From Spirochaetota bacterium (lineage in GTDB: Bacteria; Spirochaetota; UBA4802; JAFGJZ01): DNA of 40,151 nt. The position numbers were made by a program, and so were the translations under genes. This document shows positions 24,428 to 33,398 of this stretch, piece after piece. The first letter of the stretch is position 1. Every line of letters begins with the position of its first letter. The notes below the pieces were generated by a model. The model made no database searches. It was not told the DNA's origin and saw only the letters and a program-made list of their open reading frames with translations. Where the stretch lies: contig JAFGJZ010000078.1 of assembly GCA_016928815.1 (NCBI GenBank), positions 1-40,151 on the forward strand, written 5' to 3'.

Positions 24428-24961
24428 TTAGCGGTGCCTGCAGTAAAGCGCTTCCCGAACCGTCTTTCCCATCAGTTCTTTTTCAAAATATTTAACAAAT
24501 TTCATTCCATTTTTTTCAGCAACACGCAATGACGGCATGTTGTCATGTTTTGCATAAGTATAAAGGGACGGATAGCCGCAAACTTCAAACGCATAATTAA
24601 TACATGACATTGCCGCCTCTGAGGCATATCCATTATTACAGTACTTCATTATGATGTGATATCCAAGTTCGGGCAGCATTTCACCTTCTATGTTCTGCAT
24701 TGTTATTCCGCAGTCACCAAGAAAAACATCCCCCTTCTTTAAAATTACAGCCCAGAGTCCATGCCCGTATTTCATGTAATTTTCAATGTTCCATATTATC
24801 CAATCCCCGACCTTTTTGTCATCGAAAGGCTGAGGATAATATTTCATCGATTCAGGATCACTTAACACCTTCGCCAGTTCACTTTCATCTTTTTCAGTCA
24901 ATTCTCTCAGATAAAGCCTTTCTGTTTCAATTATTCTTTTCAAATTATCCCCGTATTTCAT
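24428..24961 (-). CDS. RimJ/RimL-type GNAT acetyltransferase
   Basis: 177 residues from ATG 24961; a TTG a little upstream or downstream is possible because the ribosome site is poor. Typical start IIETERLYLRELTEKDESEL, acetyl-CoA loop YCNNGYASEAAMSCINYAF and end SLRVAEKNGMKFVKYFEKEL. This subfamily acetylates N-termini of ribosomal proteins or small amines. It lies 53 bases upstream of the GT51-like gene on the same strand. Confidence 0.85.
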   Translation of the reverse strand: MKYGDNLKRIIETERLYLRELTEKDESELAKVLSDPESMKYYPQPFDDKKVGDWIIWNIENYMKYGHGLWAVILKKGDVFLGDCGITMQNIEGEMLPELGYHIIMKYCNNGYASEAAMSCINYAFEVCGYPSLYTYAKHDNMPSLRVAEKNGMKFVKYFEKELMGKTVREALYCRHR

Positions 24962-25119
24962 GCTGCATCGGCACCGATTCAAATTTAAGTGTCTAATAAT
25001 TCGGTGAATATCATGCCAGTATTTAAAATATCCTTCATGTTCCTTTTCAAAAATTGGTGGAAATTTAAATGATGTCTTAATTTATCTATATTCCATGTTC
25101 TGGAATTCTTTCAATCATA

Positions 25120-25839
25120 TCAGATTTTAATTTTACTTAACCTGAATAATCCGATTCCAACCATTACAAACCAGACGACATAAAGAGGTCCTGCAACCAT
25201 TGTAAATATTTCCTTCATCGGGGCGTAAAATATGCCAATAATGATGCTCATAAAATCAAAACCATGCGTAAGCAGGCCTACTATTCCTGTAGCTTTATTA
25301 AAAATCAGTGTTTTCAGCATTAATATTGAAAAAATAACTGCTCCTGCCTCAATTAATATTCCCCTGATGATTGATCCGGTATTAATCCACATATCTTCTG
25401 CCAACATCCCCTCGCATGCAGCTAAAAAATGCTGCCTCATTTCAGGTGAATCCGTCATATGATATTTATTACTAAGAATAACTATTGATGTTATATTCAG
25501 TCCGGAAATAAAGATTGTAACTCCTGCAAGAGTGCAGAATAAACCGATTTTCGCAAATAATTCATTATTTTTTTTCAAGGACTGATATATGCTGAAGAAC
25601 AATAAGTAATAAAAAGGAATTACAATAACCGAAACGATATCAAGCCGCAACAGCGCCGTAAACATATTCTCATTCAGCATATCAAAACATTCCAACGCTG
25701 ACTCGGGGTAACCTTTGCCTACAAATGCAAAAATCAGAAGTGCCGTAAATGTATATGCCAGAAACAATACAGCCGTCCATCCGCCGGCTTTATACAGCAG
25801 TCTGCTGGACCTGTCTGCAGAAAAATTCAGTTCATTCAT
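25120..25839 (-). CDS. DUF4386-type membrane protein
   Basis: 239 residues, six or seven hydrophobic segments. RSSRLLYKAGGWTAVLFLAY, and MLNENMFTALLRLDIVSVIV and the final AGPLYVVWFVMVGIGLFRLS fit the DUF4386 family of integral membrane proteins. Function unknown. It has an SD-like AGGAG upstream and stands alone. Confidence 0.7.
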   Translation of the reverse strand: MNELNFSADRSSRLLYKAGGWTAVLFLAYTFTALLIFAFVGKGYPESALECFDMLNENMFTALLRLDIVSVIVIPFYYLLFFSIYQSLKKNNELFAKIGLFCTLAGVTIFISGLNITSIVILSNKYHMTDSPEMRQHFLAACEGMLAEDMWINTGSIIRGILIEAGAVIFSILMLKTLIFNKATGIVGLLTHGFDFMSIIIGIFYAPMKEIFTMVAGPLYVVWFVMVGIGLFRLSKIKI

Positions 25840-26028
25840 GATTTTTCTCCTTTTAATAATTTATAGTCAGTACCCTGCCTGCATCAGGTAATTATCAATC
25901 ATTACCCGGACAGACTTTACAATACATGCCGGAATAAATTTTTAGAAACATCATATTGATATTAATACCCGCAAAGACATGTTTTTCACTGACCCGAAAC
26001 ATTCCCCAAAGGCTTTGACGGAATTTAA

Positions 26029-26643
26029 TTAATTAAATTTCATAACTTCTTCCGCAATTCTGACAGCCTGCTTTTCATTCAGGGATTTTCCGTTAAGCAG
26101 AAAAACCATGAAACTAATTTCATCATTTTCCCATATCAGCATCGGCGACTGATTTTCCTGCTGTTCGTTATCTGAATAGTCAATCCAGTAATAACGCTTT
26201 CCATTTTTTAAAAAAGATGCCATTCCGGATTTGTCGTTTTCCACAATTCCGTAGCTTGATGAAGGCATTGTTGCAACCACCAGTTTTACAGACCCGGTTC
26301 CGTATGAATAAACAGCACCGATCTGGCGAAACGGATCATAATCCGACAGCTGATTAAAAATTTCATTATTTTCAATACTCTCCTGCATGGTCTTTTCCAG
26401 CTGATTTCCATTTTCCCGGGTTACCTGCCTGCCCAGACCCACACCAAGCGAGACATGCTCAAGACGGCATTTCCCCGGCAGGTCATCAGGAAAGAAAACC
26501 TTATAACCGAGCAGTTCAAAACACTCAGAGGTGTTATAATAAGTTATTGTTTTACTTACGCTGACATAAAAAGAATTTTCATTTCCATTTGCAGACAGAA
26601 GCACAGCCATAAATATAAAAAGCGGAAGAAACAATTTTTTCAT
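26029..26643 (-). CDS. Exported protein of unknown function, DUF4367-like
   Basis: 204 residues, ribosome site GAGAGGA. Signal peptide MKKLFLPLFIFMAVLLSANG. The mature part has a strand-rich fold (LVVATMPSSSYGIVENDK, RYYWIDYSDNEQQENQSPML) and ends SLNEKQAVRIAEEVMKF, which resembles DUF4367 domains of some sigma-factor regulators. The similarity is weak and no partner gene is nearby. Probably periplasmic. Confidence 0.5.
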   Translation of the reverse strand: MKKLFLPLFIFMAVLLSANGNENSFYVSVSKTITYYNTSECFELLGYKVFFPDDLPGKCRLEHVSLGVGLGRQVTRENGNQLEKTMQESIENNEIFNQLSDYDPFRQIGAVYSYGTGSVKLVVATMPSSSYGIVENDKSGMASFLKNGKRYYWIDYSDNEQQENQSPMLIWENDEISFMVFLLNGKSLNEKQAVRIAEEVMKFN

Positions 26644-26766
26644 TCAAATATCCTCTCAAACATCATATATCATCATTATCGGAATAAAATAATATTAACA
26701 AAACAGATATTGCAGACAGACTGACAGATTGTTAAGATCATCCTTTCACAATCAGTCCGTCATGAT

Positions 26767-27423
26767 TTACCGGCTGAACAGACTTTTATCAACCTCGGCA
26801 AAATTCCGTATCTGCGGATAGTCCCAGCGGCCGTAATCCTCTTTATTTGAATTTACGATAATGATTCCACCGACCTCCGCTTTCTCCGCTGCGAGAATAC
26901 CTGAAATTGAATCTTCAAAAACAAGCGTTTCACATTCCATTAATCCCATTCTGTTTACAGCTTTCCGGAATATCTGAGGATCAGGTTTGCTTCTGATGCT
27001 GCCGTCATTATAAATAACTTCTGACATTTCAAAGAATGAACCAAGACCCAGGTGCTTAAAATAAAATTCAATGTTGTCAAATTCCGAAGCAGTCGCAATC
27101 GCAACAGGAATTTTAATGCTCTTGAGGAAACCCAGAAATTCTTCAGCCCCCGGAGCAAGCTTCATTTCAGTTTGCAGGCACAGGTTCTGATAAATAGACT
27201 CCTTTTCCCTGCTAAGTCTGTTCACTTCTTCTACTGAAAGCTGATTATGAAACAGAGTGTTCAATACATCATTGTTGTTTCTGCCATGAATTTTGCTGTT
27301 CTTCTCTTCGTTTGACAGTTTGATTCTGTTTCTTTCAAGGAAAACATCCCAGGCTTCATTATGCAGATGAGTATCCCAGAACAAAGTTCCGTTAAAATCA
27401 AAAACTACACCCTTTATTTTCAT
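26767..27423 (-). CDS. HAD-superfamily hydrolase, beta-phosphoglucomutase-like
   Basis: 218 residues, ribosome site AGAAGGA. Motif I FDFNGT with Asp9 (position +2 is Asn11, not the usual Asp), motif II IATAS, Lys in SKPDPQIF, motif III VFEDSISGILAAEKA. The alpha-helical cap lies between motifs I and II, as in the beta-phosphoglucomutase/phosphatase group. The Asn at +2 is unusual, because that Asp is the acid/base in phosphatases and mutases; activity may be different. Substrate unknown. Confidence 0.8.
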   Translation of the reverse strand: MKIKGVVFDFNGTLFWDTHLHNEAWDVFLERNRIKLSNEEKNSKIHGRNNNDVLNTLFHNQLSVEEVNRLSREKESIYQNLCLQTEMKLAPGAEEFLGFLKSIKIPVAIATASEFDNIEFYFKHLGLGSFFEMSEVIYNDGSIRSKPDPQIFRKAVNRMGLMECETLVFEDSISGILAAEKAEVGGIIIVNSNKEDYGRWDYPQIRNFAEVDKSLFSR

Positions 27424-27509
27424 TTTGTATTCCTTCTAACAGACTTCATCTAAAATCATTGTGCTTTGCTTTTATGAACATACGTACGGGAAAGCCGTTC
27501 ATCCGGAAA

Positions 27510-27959
27510 TCATGACTGATATTCAAGTTTCAGATATATCATATCAACCAGCTGCTTTCCGTCTTCATACATTTTATGATCATAATTATCAACAAAAAAG
27601 TTCTTAACCGTATGCGAGTAAACAAATCCGAATTTCCCGTAATAGGAAATTATTTTTTTATTGTCTCCGGTTCCTAAAATTAGTTTTTTGCATTTCCCCT
27701 CATATTCCCCAATTATATATTTCAGCATAGCGGTTCCATATCCCTGACCATGGTATTTTTCATACGTAGCCAGATTTTTTATTTCACAGGTATCATCACC
27801 CTCCCTGGTGACAGCACAGACAGTCTTCAGATCATTATCATACAGTGCGAACAAATCCCCTTCGTACAGATATTTTTTAATCATGTTTTCCTGTTCATCA
27901 CCCATCAGAAGCAAATCCATGAGTTCATCTTTATTTTCAGTTATCTTCATGATTTCCAT
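27510..27959 (-). CDS. GNAT-family N-acetyltransferase
   Basis: 149 residues, ATG 27959 with GGGGAT upstream. Core CEIKNLATYEKYHGQGYGTA, where HGQGYG is the acetyl-CoA loop, and ISYYGKFGFVYSHTVKNFF. Substrate unknown. The closest family members are small GNATs of Firmicutes; no operon partners. 86 bases separate it from the HAD gene downstream. Confidence 0.85.
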   Translation of the reverse strand: MEIMKITENKDELMDLLLMGDEQENMIKKYLYEGDLFALYDNDLKTVCAVTREGDDTCEIKNLATYEKYHGQGYGTAMLKYIIGEYEGKCKKLILGTGDNKKIISYYGKFGFVYSHTVKNFFVDNYDHKMYEDGKQLVDMIYLKLEYQS

Positions 27960-28019
27960 AAGTATCCCCGTTTTTTTTCCGGATAAATTCCGGAATACAG
28001 CAGCCGTGCTTATTTGCAG

Positions 28020-28541
28020 TCAGCGGCGCTGAAGTAATTTTATATCCGCTATATTTTCAATATTCACTTCAAAATCATCGGGAGTGAGATTATCATGGAC
28101 CGCTATTTCATAATCAGGAGGACCCTGGTCAATATATTCCTCAAAAGGAACAATGATATACCAGCTTTCAAGAGTAAATTCATAATAATTCTCAAGGTTT
28201 GACCTATCATATGATTCAGGCAATATTCTATCACCTTCCATTATCAATGCAACCGGTTTCCATTTTTCTTTACTGGAAATTTTTCCTCTTAGGAATATTT
28301 TGTTGCCTTCCCCGTTATACTTAAGGGCCAGCCTTTGAATAATTCCGAAATTCAGGGCTTCCAGTGATTTAACGGCTCCGCTGTTTGAATTTGCGGAAAA
28401 TTCAACCGGAATCAGCTCATTTGATTCCGTCAGCATATATCTGCCGTGACCTGTAGTCTGCATTACATAATACTGATAATCAGCGGTACTGAAATTCACA
28501 GATAATGCAGCGAAGATTATAATGCCTATGCTTTTAAACAC
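28020..28541 (-). CDS. Exported protein of unknown function
   Basis: 173 residues from GTG 28541, with GAGGT 6 bases upstream. Hydrophobic start SIGIIIFAALSVNFSTADYQ looks like a signal peptide (cleavage near residue 20). The rest is acidic and strand-rich: YYEFTLESWYIIVPFEEYID near residue 130. No family recognised. Confidence 0.55.
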   Translation of the reverse strand: MFKSIGIIIFAALSVNFSTADYQYYVMQTTGHGRYMLTESNELIPVEFSANSNSGAVKSLEALNFGIIQRLALKYNGEGNKIFLRGKISSKEKWKPVALIMEGDRILPESYDRSNLENYYEFTLESWYIIVPFEEYIDQGPPDYEIAVHDNLTPDDFEVNIENIADIKLLQRR

Positions 28542-28729
28542 TTCCTCACCTCTGATAAAATATGTCAGCAGTAACGATAATGATTAAAAGATTTCCTAAA
28601 TGCAACTTTTTTTCTTTATTCTGATTATTTTTCAATTCGTTTCATGATATGATGCAGAGTTTATGAATAAATGATTTACGCAGGCTGACCGACCGGCGGC
28701 CGCACAGAGGCATGATTCAGATTCTAAAT

Positions 28730-29098
28730 TTATTCCTTCTTTAGAAGTTCCAGCCGGTATTTAACCATCCGGATGATAAGATCCCCAGGAACAGGTCTGT
28801 CATTCGGGAATTGCACCGAGCCCTTGCCTTTTTTATAATCCTTCAATTCGGCATCAAAATGCTCCATAACTGACGGATGAGGATAGAAACCAACATGATT
28901 CCTGTACCCGGCCATCATTATCTGCTGATCTCTTTTCCCGTTTTCCACGAGTGAGAAAGCGGGTATGTTATAATTAAATATCTCAACCGCCCCGGGAGCA
29001 GCCTTCAAGATGCATTTACGTACTTCACTCAATGCCCGCTTTGTTTCATCAGGCTGGCTTTCAATGTATTCATCAATATTCGAGAATTTACTGTTCAT
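28730..29098 (-). CDS. DUF1801 (YdhG-like) protein
   Basis: 122 residues with the DUF1801 signature: YIESQPDETKRALSEVRKCI, AAPGAVEIFNYNIPAFSLV and GKGSVQFPNDRPVPGDLIIR. A small cytoplasmic family, widespread and of unknown role. GGGG upstream of the ATG. Ends 28730; nothing clear downstream. Confidence 0.85.
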   Translation of the reverse strand: MNSKFSNIDEYIESQPDETKRALSEVRKCILKAAPGAVEIFNYNIPAFSLVENGKRDQQIMMAGYRNHVGFYPHPSVMEHFDAELKDYKKGKGSVQFPNDRPVPGDLIIRMVKYRLELLKKE

Positions 29099-29182
29099 TT
29101 CTGATTACCCCGTGATTATTTCCACAGCTTTATAAAAATATCCGGCTATTAAATATAAATTTATCATTAGTTTTTAATTTAT

Positions 29183-29211
29183 CAAAAAAATATTTACCGT
29201 AATAATTACGG
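29183..29211 (-). terminator. Probable terminator after the REC-PAS gene
   Basis: CCGTAA, three bases, TTACGG (29197-29211), followed on the minus strand by an AT-rich spacer and seven T (29184-29190). 40 bases past the stop. Confidence 0.5.
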
Positions 29212-29250
29212 AATCTTTCAAGGCAGGTTTATTCACAGTTCCGGTTACAG

Positions 29251-30093
29251 TCAGTCGCTTTGAAAAACAAGCAAATAGGGTTTGTCATCTATGCTGATTC
29301 TTGACATTGAAATGTATTTCATCAGGGTTTCGCCGTTTCTTTTTTTATACATATATCTGTATTTTTTTACAAATCCGTCTCTTGCGAATAATTCGATAAT
29401 TTTTGTTCTGTCATCCGGGTTGGCGTAAAAATCAAGATCAAGAGGATTTTTTCCTATCAGTTCGGTTTTATCATAACCGGTAAGTTCCAGAAAAGCTTCA
29501 TTGCAGTCAACAAACGCGCCGTTGTCCAGCATGTCGTTTATCGACATCGGAATCGGATTATAATTGAAAGCCTTCTGGAATTTTTTCTCCGATTCATGAA
29601 TCTTTTTATTGGCTTCAAAAAGTCTTAAAGCCATTTTAATGGCCGCGGTAAGGACGGCATTTCCTGAATGTTTCAGAACATAGCCGTAGGATGTTATTTC
29701 TTCAGTCGACTGAATTATTTCCTTTTCAGTATGTGAAGAAAGAAAAACTATCGGTATGTCATGCATGGTTAATATTTTTTTCGCGGCATCTCCTCCGTTC
29801 ATGCCGCTTCCCAGATTGATGTCCATCAGTATCAGATTGAATTCCGCTTCAGGTTCATTAATCAGCTCAACCGCCTTTTCACCGGATTTAGCATGAACCA
29901 CGTAAAAACCCTCATCTGTCAGATCCGATATTTCTGACATGGCAATCAGCTGATCATCCTCTACAAGGAGTATGTTTATCCTGTCAGGCTGTTTCAATAA
30001 TTTTTTCCCGAAAATAGTGATTTTCTTATTAAAAACATAAAACCGGCAAAAAAACAAGAAAATTATGAAAAACTTTACATAGACGCAATGCAT
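29251..30093 (-). CDS. Response regulator receiver domain fused to a PAS domain
   Basis: Up to 280 residues. Receiver: INILLVEDDQLIAMSEISDL (acidic pair), phosphorylatable Asp in LILMDINLGSGMNGG, then PIVFLSSHTEKE and the Lys region VLKHSG. A helix leads to a PAS domain (KKFQKAFNYNPIPMSINDML, then LELTGYDKTELIGKNPLDL). It stops just after PAS with FQSD; a histidine kinase, HD-GYP or GGDEF domain is missing. The first 30 residues are hydrophobic and may be untranslated; a TTG at 29997 preceded by GGGAAA is another start. Proteins of this layout are frequent in spirochaetes. Confidence 0.8.
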   Translation of the reverse strand: MHCVYVKFFIIFLFFCRFYVFNKKITIFGKKLLKQPDRINILLVEDDQLIAMSEISDLTDEGFYVVHAKSGEKAVELINEPEAEFNLILMDINLGSGMNGGDAAKKILTMHDIPIVFLSSHTEKEIIQSTEEITSYGYVLKHSGNAVLTAAIKMALRLFEANKKIHESEKKFQKAFNYNPIPMSINDMLDNGAFVDCNEAFLELTGYDKTELIGKNPLDLDFYANPDDRTKIIELFARDGFVKKYRYMYKKRNGETLMKYISMSRISIDDKPYLLVFQSD

Positions 30094-30154
30094 GCAGCAA
30101 ATCCGGGGAGTTCCTGCGCGGATGATTGTTTAATCCGCCATTTATTTTAAGCAT

Positions 30155-31024
30155 TTACCTGATCATACAGTCCCTGGCGGGAGTTATTCCGAAAAATCTT
30201 TTATATTCACGGTTGAACTGCGAAGGGCTTTCATAACCTACGCGGAGTGCCGCATCATATGCATTTATTCCGTGCTGAATCATCAGCTCCCTCGCCTTAT
30301 GAAGTCTGACGCTTTTAATATACTGCAGCGGCGATACATCAGTTACAGCGCTGAAATTTGCATGAAATGAAGACAGACTCATTCCCGCTTCCATGGCAAG
30401 AGTTTTCACATCATGACTTTCATGGTATGTCTCATGTATTCTGTTCAGCACTCTTGCGATCTGAAAAAATTTTCTGTCCCTGTATGCCAGAGACTGCAGC
30501 GCAAAGCCGTTCTCCCCCATCATCACGCGGTAGACAATCTCACGCATAATCATCGGCCCGAGAATCCGTCCGTCATTTGACCCGGACAATGACTCCAGAA
30601 GACGCAGCACTGTATCTTCAATATCAGCAGTTAAAGCCGCGGTATAAATTCCCCTATGGATGCTGTCCCCGGGAAGACCGGTCTCATCAATCTCAAGCAG
30701 AATCTCACCGACAGTAACAGGATTCACTGCAATCGCAAGTCCGAGCAGCGGGCCGTCTGTCACAATTGCCTCGCATTCCACCGGGAGCGGAACGGGCACC
30801 ACAAGATATCTCGAAGGATCATACATATAGACGCGGTCTCCGAGATAAACACGTTTTTCTCCCTGAACAATTATTATTATTTCCGAGTTATATGATGCCG
30901 GTTTGCGGCTGAACGAGTTATCAACGCGGTAGAGTTTCAGACCGCTGATTGAAGCATCAATCATACATTCCGCCGGAAGCCGTTCTGTAAGAATTTCTAT
31001 AATTCTGCTGTGTTTATTTCCCAT
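30155..31024 (-). CDS. AraC-family regulator, YqhC-like
   Basis: 289 residues. The N-terminal AraC_N type domain (SRKPASYNSEIIIIVQGEKR, YMYDPSRYLVVPVPLPVECE) is followed by a C-terminal AraC DNA-binding domain with two helix-turn-helix motifs (SLSSFHANFSAVTDVSPLQY and AALRVGYESPSQFNREYKRF). The same architecture occurs in E. coli YqhC, which activates yqhD-dkgA in response to aldehydes. Here it is also divergent from an aldo/keto reductase gene, with 192 bases between. Confidence 0.85.
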   Translation of the reverse strand: MGNKHSRIIEILTERLPAECMIDASISGLKLYRVDNSFSRKPASYNSEIIIIVQGEKRVYLGDRVYMYDPSRYLVVPVPLPVECEAIVTDGPLLGLAIAVNPVTVGEILLEIDETGLPGDSIHRGIYTAALTADIEDTVLRLLESLSGSNDGRILGPMIMREIVYRVMMGENGFALQSLAYRDRKFFQIARVLNRIHETYHESHDVKTLAMEAGMSLSSFHANFSAVTDVSPLQYIKSVRLHKARELMIQHGINAYDAALRVGYESPSQFNREYKRFFGITPARDCMIR

Positions 31025-31128
31025 AACATCCGTCTTTCAATTTATGCAAATATATGATAAATGGAAATTATATGCAATAAATATTCCGCAAATCTGCATG
31101 AATAGGCAAGAAATTGGATAATCCGGTC

Positions 31129-31156
31129 TTGTAAGTTTAACGCATTATACTATATT
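31129..31156 (+). promoter_or_regulatory. Candidate promoter of the aldo/keto reductase operon
   Basis: TTGTAA (31129-31134), 16 bases, TATATT (31151-31156). Expected start near 31163, followed by a 15-base palindrome and the first gene at 31217. Confidence 0.45.
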
Positions 31157-31162
31157 TCATAA

Positions 31163-31177
31163 CAGATATGATATCTG
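31163..31177. promoter_or_regulatory. Palindrome at the expected transcription start
   Basis: CAGATAT G ATATCTG, perfect 7-1-7. It sits right after the candidate promoter in the space shared by the AraC-type gene and the reductase operon. AraC-type proteins more often use direct repeats, so a second regulator is possible. Confidence 0.45.
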
Positions 31178-31216
31178 ACCGAAAGAAAATAATTTCACTT
31201 TCAAAAGAGGTAAAAA

Positions 31217-32134
31217 ATGAAAATAACAGCATCTTCACTCAGCGGAATCGGCATGCCGTTTGCCGGATTCGGGACATATCAGCTTACGGCTGACCAGGCT
31301 GAATTCTGTGTCAAGGAAGCCTTGAACGCCGGATTCCGGCATATTGATTCCGCGGAAGCATACAACAACGAAGAAGGAACCGGCAGAGGAATTAAGACAG
31401 CCGGAATTCCCAGGGAAAAAATATTCATTACAACCAAGGTGTTTCCGGGATACAGGCAATGGGACATACCGGATAAGAACGGCGTACAGACAATAGAAAC
31501 GCTTAAAAACCAGCTCAGAAAGCTTGAACTTGATTACGTGGATCTCTATCTTATACATGCTCCTCTTTCAGAACTGAGACTGGAACAGTGGCAGGCCCTT
31601 ACGGAACTGAAGAAATCCGGTCTGACTAAACATATCGGGGTCTCCAATTTCGGTATTGAGCAAATTAATGAAATTCTCAATGCAGGTCTGGAAAAACCGG
31701 AAGCAAATCAGATTGAGTTCCATCCGCTTTGTAACAGATCCGGACTTACAGATTACATGAGGAATAAATCAATTTCTCCTGTAGCCTACAGCCCGCTTGC
31801 GCCACTCTCAGGCTGGCGAATAGAGGAAGGACAGGGAGGCAACGTTTTGACGGAAACCAGAAAGCCAAGCCGCTCTGTAATCCGGGAAACCGCAGCTGAA
31901 CTGCATGTTTCAGAAGCGGCTATGCTTTTACGATGGGGAATCCAGCATGGATATTCAGTAATAACAAAAAGCAGCAAACCTGAACGGATCAGAGAAAACC
32001 TGAAAGCTTATGATTTCGAAATTCCGGAAAGCTGCATGAAGCGGCTGGACATGCTGAACCGGAATCAGCCTATTGCCTGGGCGGCAAGCGGTATTAATCC
32101 AATGGATGCTGCTCCACCGGTGTCGATCCCGTAA
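31217..32134 (+). CDS. Aldo/keto reductase, DkgA-like
   Basis: 305 residues, ribosome site AGAGG. TIM-barrel AKR with the catalytic set Asp and Tyr in HIDSAEAYNNE, Lys in FITTKVF and His in LYLIHAPL; the NADPH-binding end has VITKSSKPERIRENL. Similar to DkgA/AKR5 enzymes that reduce methylglyoxal, 2,5-diketo-gluconate and other aldehydes. First gene of a three-gene operon beside the YqhC-like regulator, which suggests an aldehyde response. Confidence 0.88.
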   Translation: MKITASSLSGIGMPFAGFGTYQLTADQAEFCVKEALNAGFRHIDSAEAYNNEEGTGRGIKTAGIPREKIFITTKVFPGYRQWDIPDKNGVQTIETLKNQLRKLELDYVDLYLIHAPLSELRLEQWQALTELKKSGLTKHIGVSNFGIEQINEILNAGLEKPEANQIEFHPLCNRSGLTDYMRNKSISPVAYSPLAPLSGWRIEEGQGGNVLTETRKPSRSVIRETAAELHVSEAAMLLRWGIQHGYSVITKSSKPERIRENLKAYDFEIPESCMKRLDMLNRNQPIAWAASGINPMDAAPPVSIP

Positions 32135-32177
32135 ATTCAGGGAAATAATTATTTACTTTAAATAAATGGAGGTCTTT

Positions 32178-32372
32178 ATGCCTGCTATAACAATTGCAAT
32201 TGATCAGACAAGTGAAGAAAAGAAAAAACAGCTTGTAGAAAAAATTACAAAAGATGCATCTGAAATTACCGGATATCCCCCTGAATTCTTTTTCGTATAC
32301 ATTCAGGAGTATCCGCCGGAAAACATCGGCGTCGCCGGCCGCACCTTGAAGGAAACAAGAAACCGGAAATAG
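32178..32372 (+). CDS. 4-oxalocrotonate tautomerase family protein
   Basis: Start at ATG 32178, with GGAGG at 32168-32172; the ATG at 32166 is inside that site. 64 residues beginning MPAITIAI, so Pro1 of the mature protein, the catalytic base of the family, is present. The core YPPEFFFVYIQEYPPENIGV and the end GRTLKETRN are typical. Works as a small oligomer on unsaturated keto acids; here probably accessory to the reductases. 22 bases to the next gene. Confidence 0.88.
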   Translation: MPAITIAIDQTSEEKKKQLVEKITKDASEITGYPPEFFFVYIQEYPPENIGVAGRTLKETRNRK

Positions 32373-32394
32373 AAAATCCGGAAGGAGTCATATC

Positions 32395-33348
32395 ATGAAA
32401 GAAATTAATCTCGGATCACAGGGGCTGCGTGTACCCGCTGTCGGGCTGGGCTGCATGGGAATGTCTGAATTCTACGGCTCAACATCTGAAGAACAGAATC
32501 TCCGTGTTCTTGAACATGCTGCTGACATCGGCTGTACATTCTGGGACACATCGGACATGTACGGTCCGTATACAAATGAAATTCTTCTGGGAAAAGCACT
32601 GAAGGGTCGCCGGAACAAAATCACACTTGCAACAAAATTCGGCATTTCCCGCGGAGAAAACGGCAGCTGGCAGGGAATTAAAGGGGGTGCGGATTATGTA
32701 AAGGCCAGCTGCGAGGCCTCACTGAAACGACTCAAAACGGATTATATTGATCTCTACTACCAGCACCGGACGGATCCTGACACACCGATAGAAGAAACTG
32801 CCGGAGCGATGGCCGAACTCGTAAAATCGGGAAAGGTCCGTTACATCGGACTGTCCGAAGCGGATCCCGGAGTCATTACCCGCGCACACGCTGTTCATCC
32901 TCTGACGGCGCTTCAGACCGAGTACTCATTATGGACACGTGATGTAGAAAATGAAATTCTTCCCCTGATTAAACAGCTGGGAATAGGCTATGTAGCCTAC
33001 TCGCCTCTCGGACGGGGTTTTCTGTCAGGCTCAGTCAGGTCGCGAAGCGATCTTGAAACCGGCGACTGGAGACTTGAAAATCCCCGCTTTACAGATGAAG
33101 CAATTGCCCACAACATTCTCCTTGCAGACGGAATAAAAAAAATTGCGGAGGAATCCGGAATCACTCCGGCACAGGCTGCACTGGCATGGCTGCTTTCGAG
33201 GTATGATCGGCTGGCTGTAATACCCGGCACACGCCGGATCGAAAGGCTTGAAGAAAATTTTGCCTCGCAGGATATTGTTCTTACCTCCGCACACCTTGAA
33301 CAGCTTGAGTCTCTCATAACTCTGAGAGTGAAAGGCGAACGCTACTGA
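32395..33348 (+). CDS. Aldo/keto reductase, AKR13-like
   Basis: 317 residues, ribosome site AAGGAG. Catalytic Asp and Tyr in WDTSDMYGPYTNE, Lys in LATKFG and His in YYQHRTD; cofactor loop YSPLGRGFLSG, then AVIPGTRRIERLEEN. The AKR13 family (yeast YakC, plant and bacterial relatives) reduces various aldehydes with NADPH. Last gene of the operon; a hairpin follows at 33357. Confidence 0.88.
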   Translation: MKEINLGSQGLRVPAVGLGCMGMSEFYGSTSEEQNLRVLEHAADIGCTFWDTSDMYGPYTNEILLGKALKGRRNKITLATKFGISRGENGSWQGIKGGADYVKASCEASLKRLKTDYIDLYYQHRTDPDTPIEETAGAMAELVKSGKVRYIGLSEADPGVITRAHAVHPLTALQTEYSLWTRDVENEILPLIKQLGIGYVAYSPLGRGFLSGSVRSRSDLETGDWRLENPRFTDEAIAHNILLADGIKKIAEESGITPAQAALAWLLSRYDRLAVIPGTRRIERLEENFASQDIVLTSAHLEQLESLITLRVKGERY

Positions 33349-33356
33349 AAGCTGTC

Positions 33357-33391
33357 TAGGCCGGTAAATATAACAGAAATTTGCCGGCCTA
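33357..33391 (+). terminator. Hairpin terminator after the reductase operon
   Basis: Stem TAGGCCGGTAAAT (33357-33369) with ATTTGCCGGCCTA (33379-33391), 13 bp with one G-T pair, 9-base loop, AT-rich after. Lies between two genes that face each other, so it may serve both. Confidence 0.7.
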
Positions 33392-33398
33392 AGCGTAT

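Noticed and set aside
24421..24435. ACCGC/GCGGT small hairpin between the RimJ-like and GT51-like genes
   Set aside because: 5-bp stem only, no T-run.
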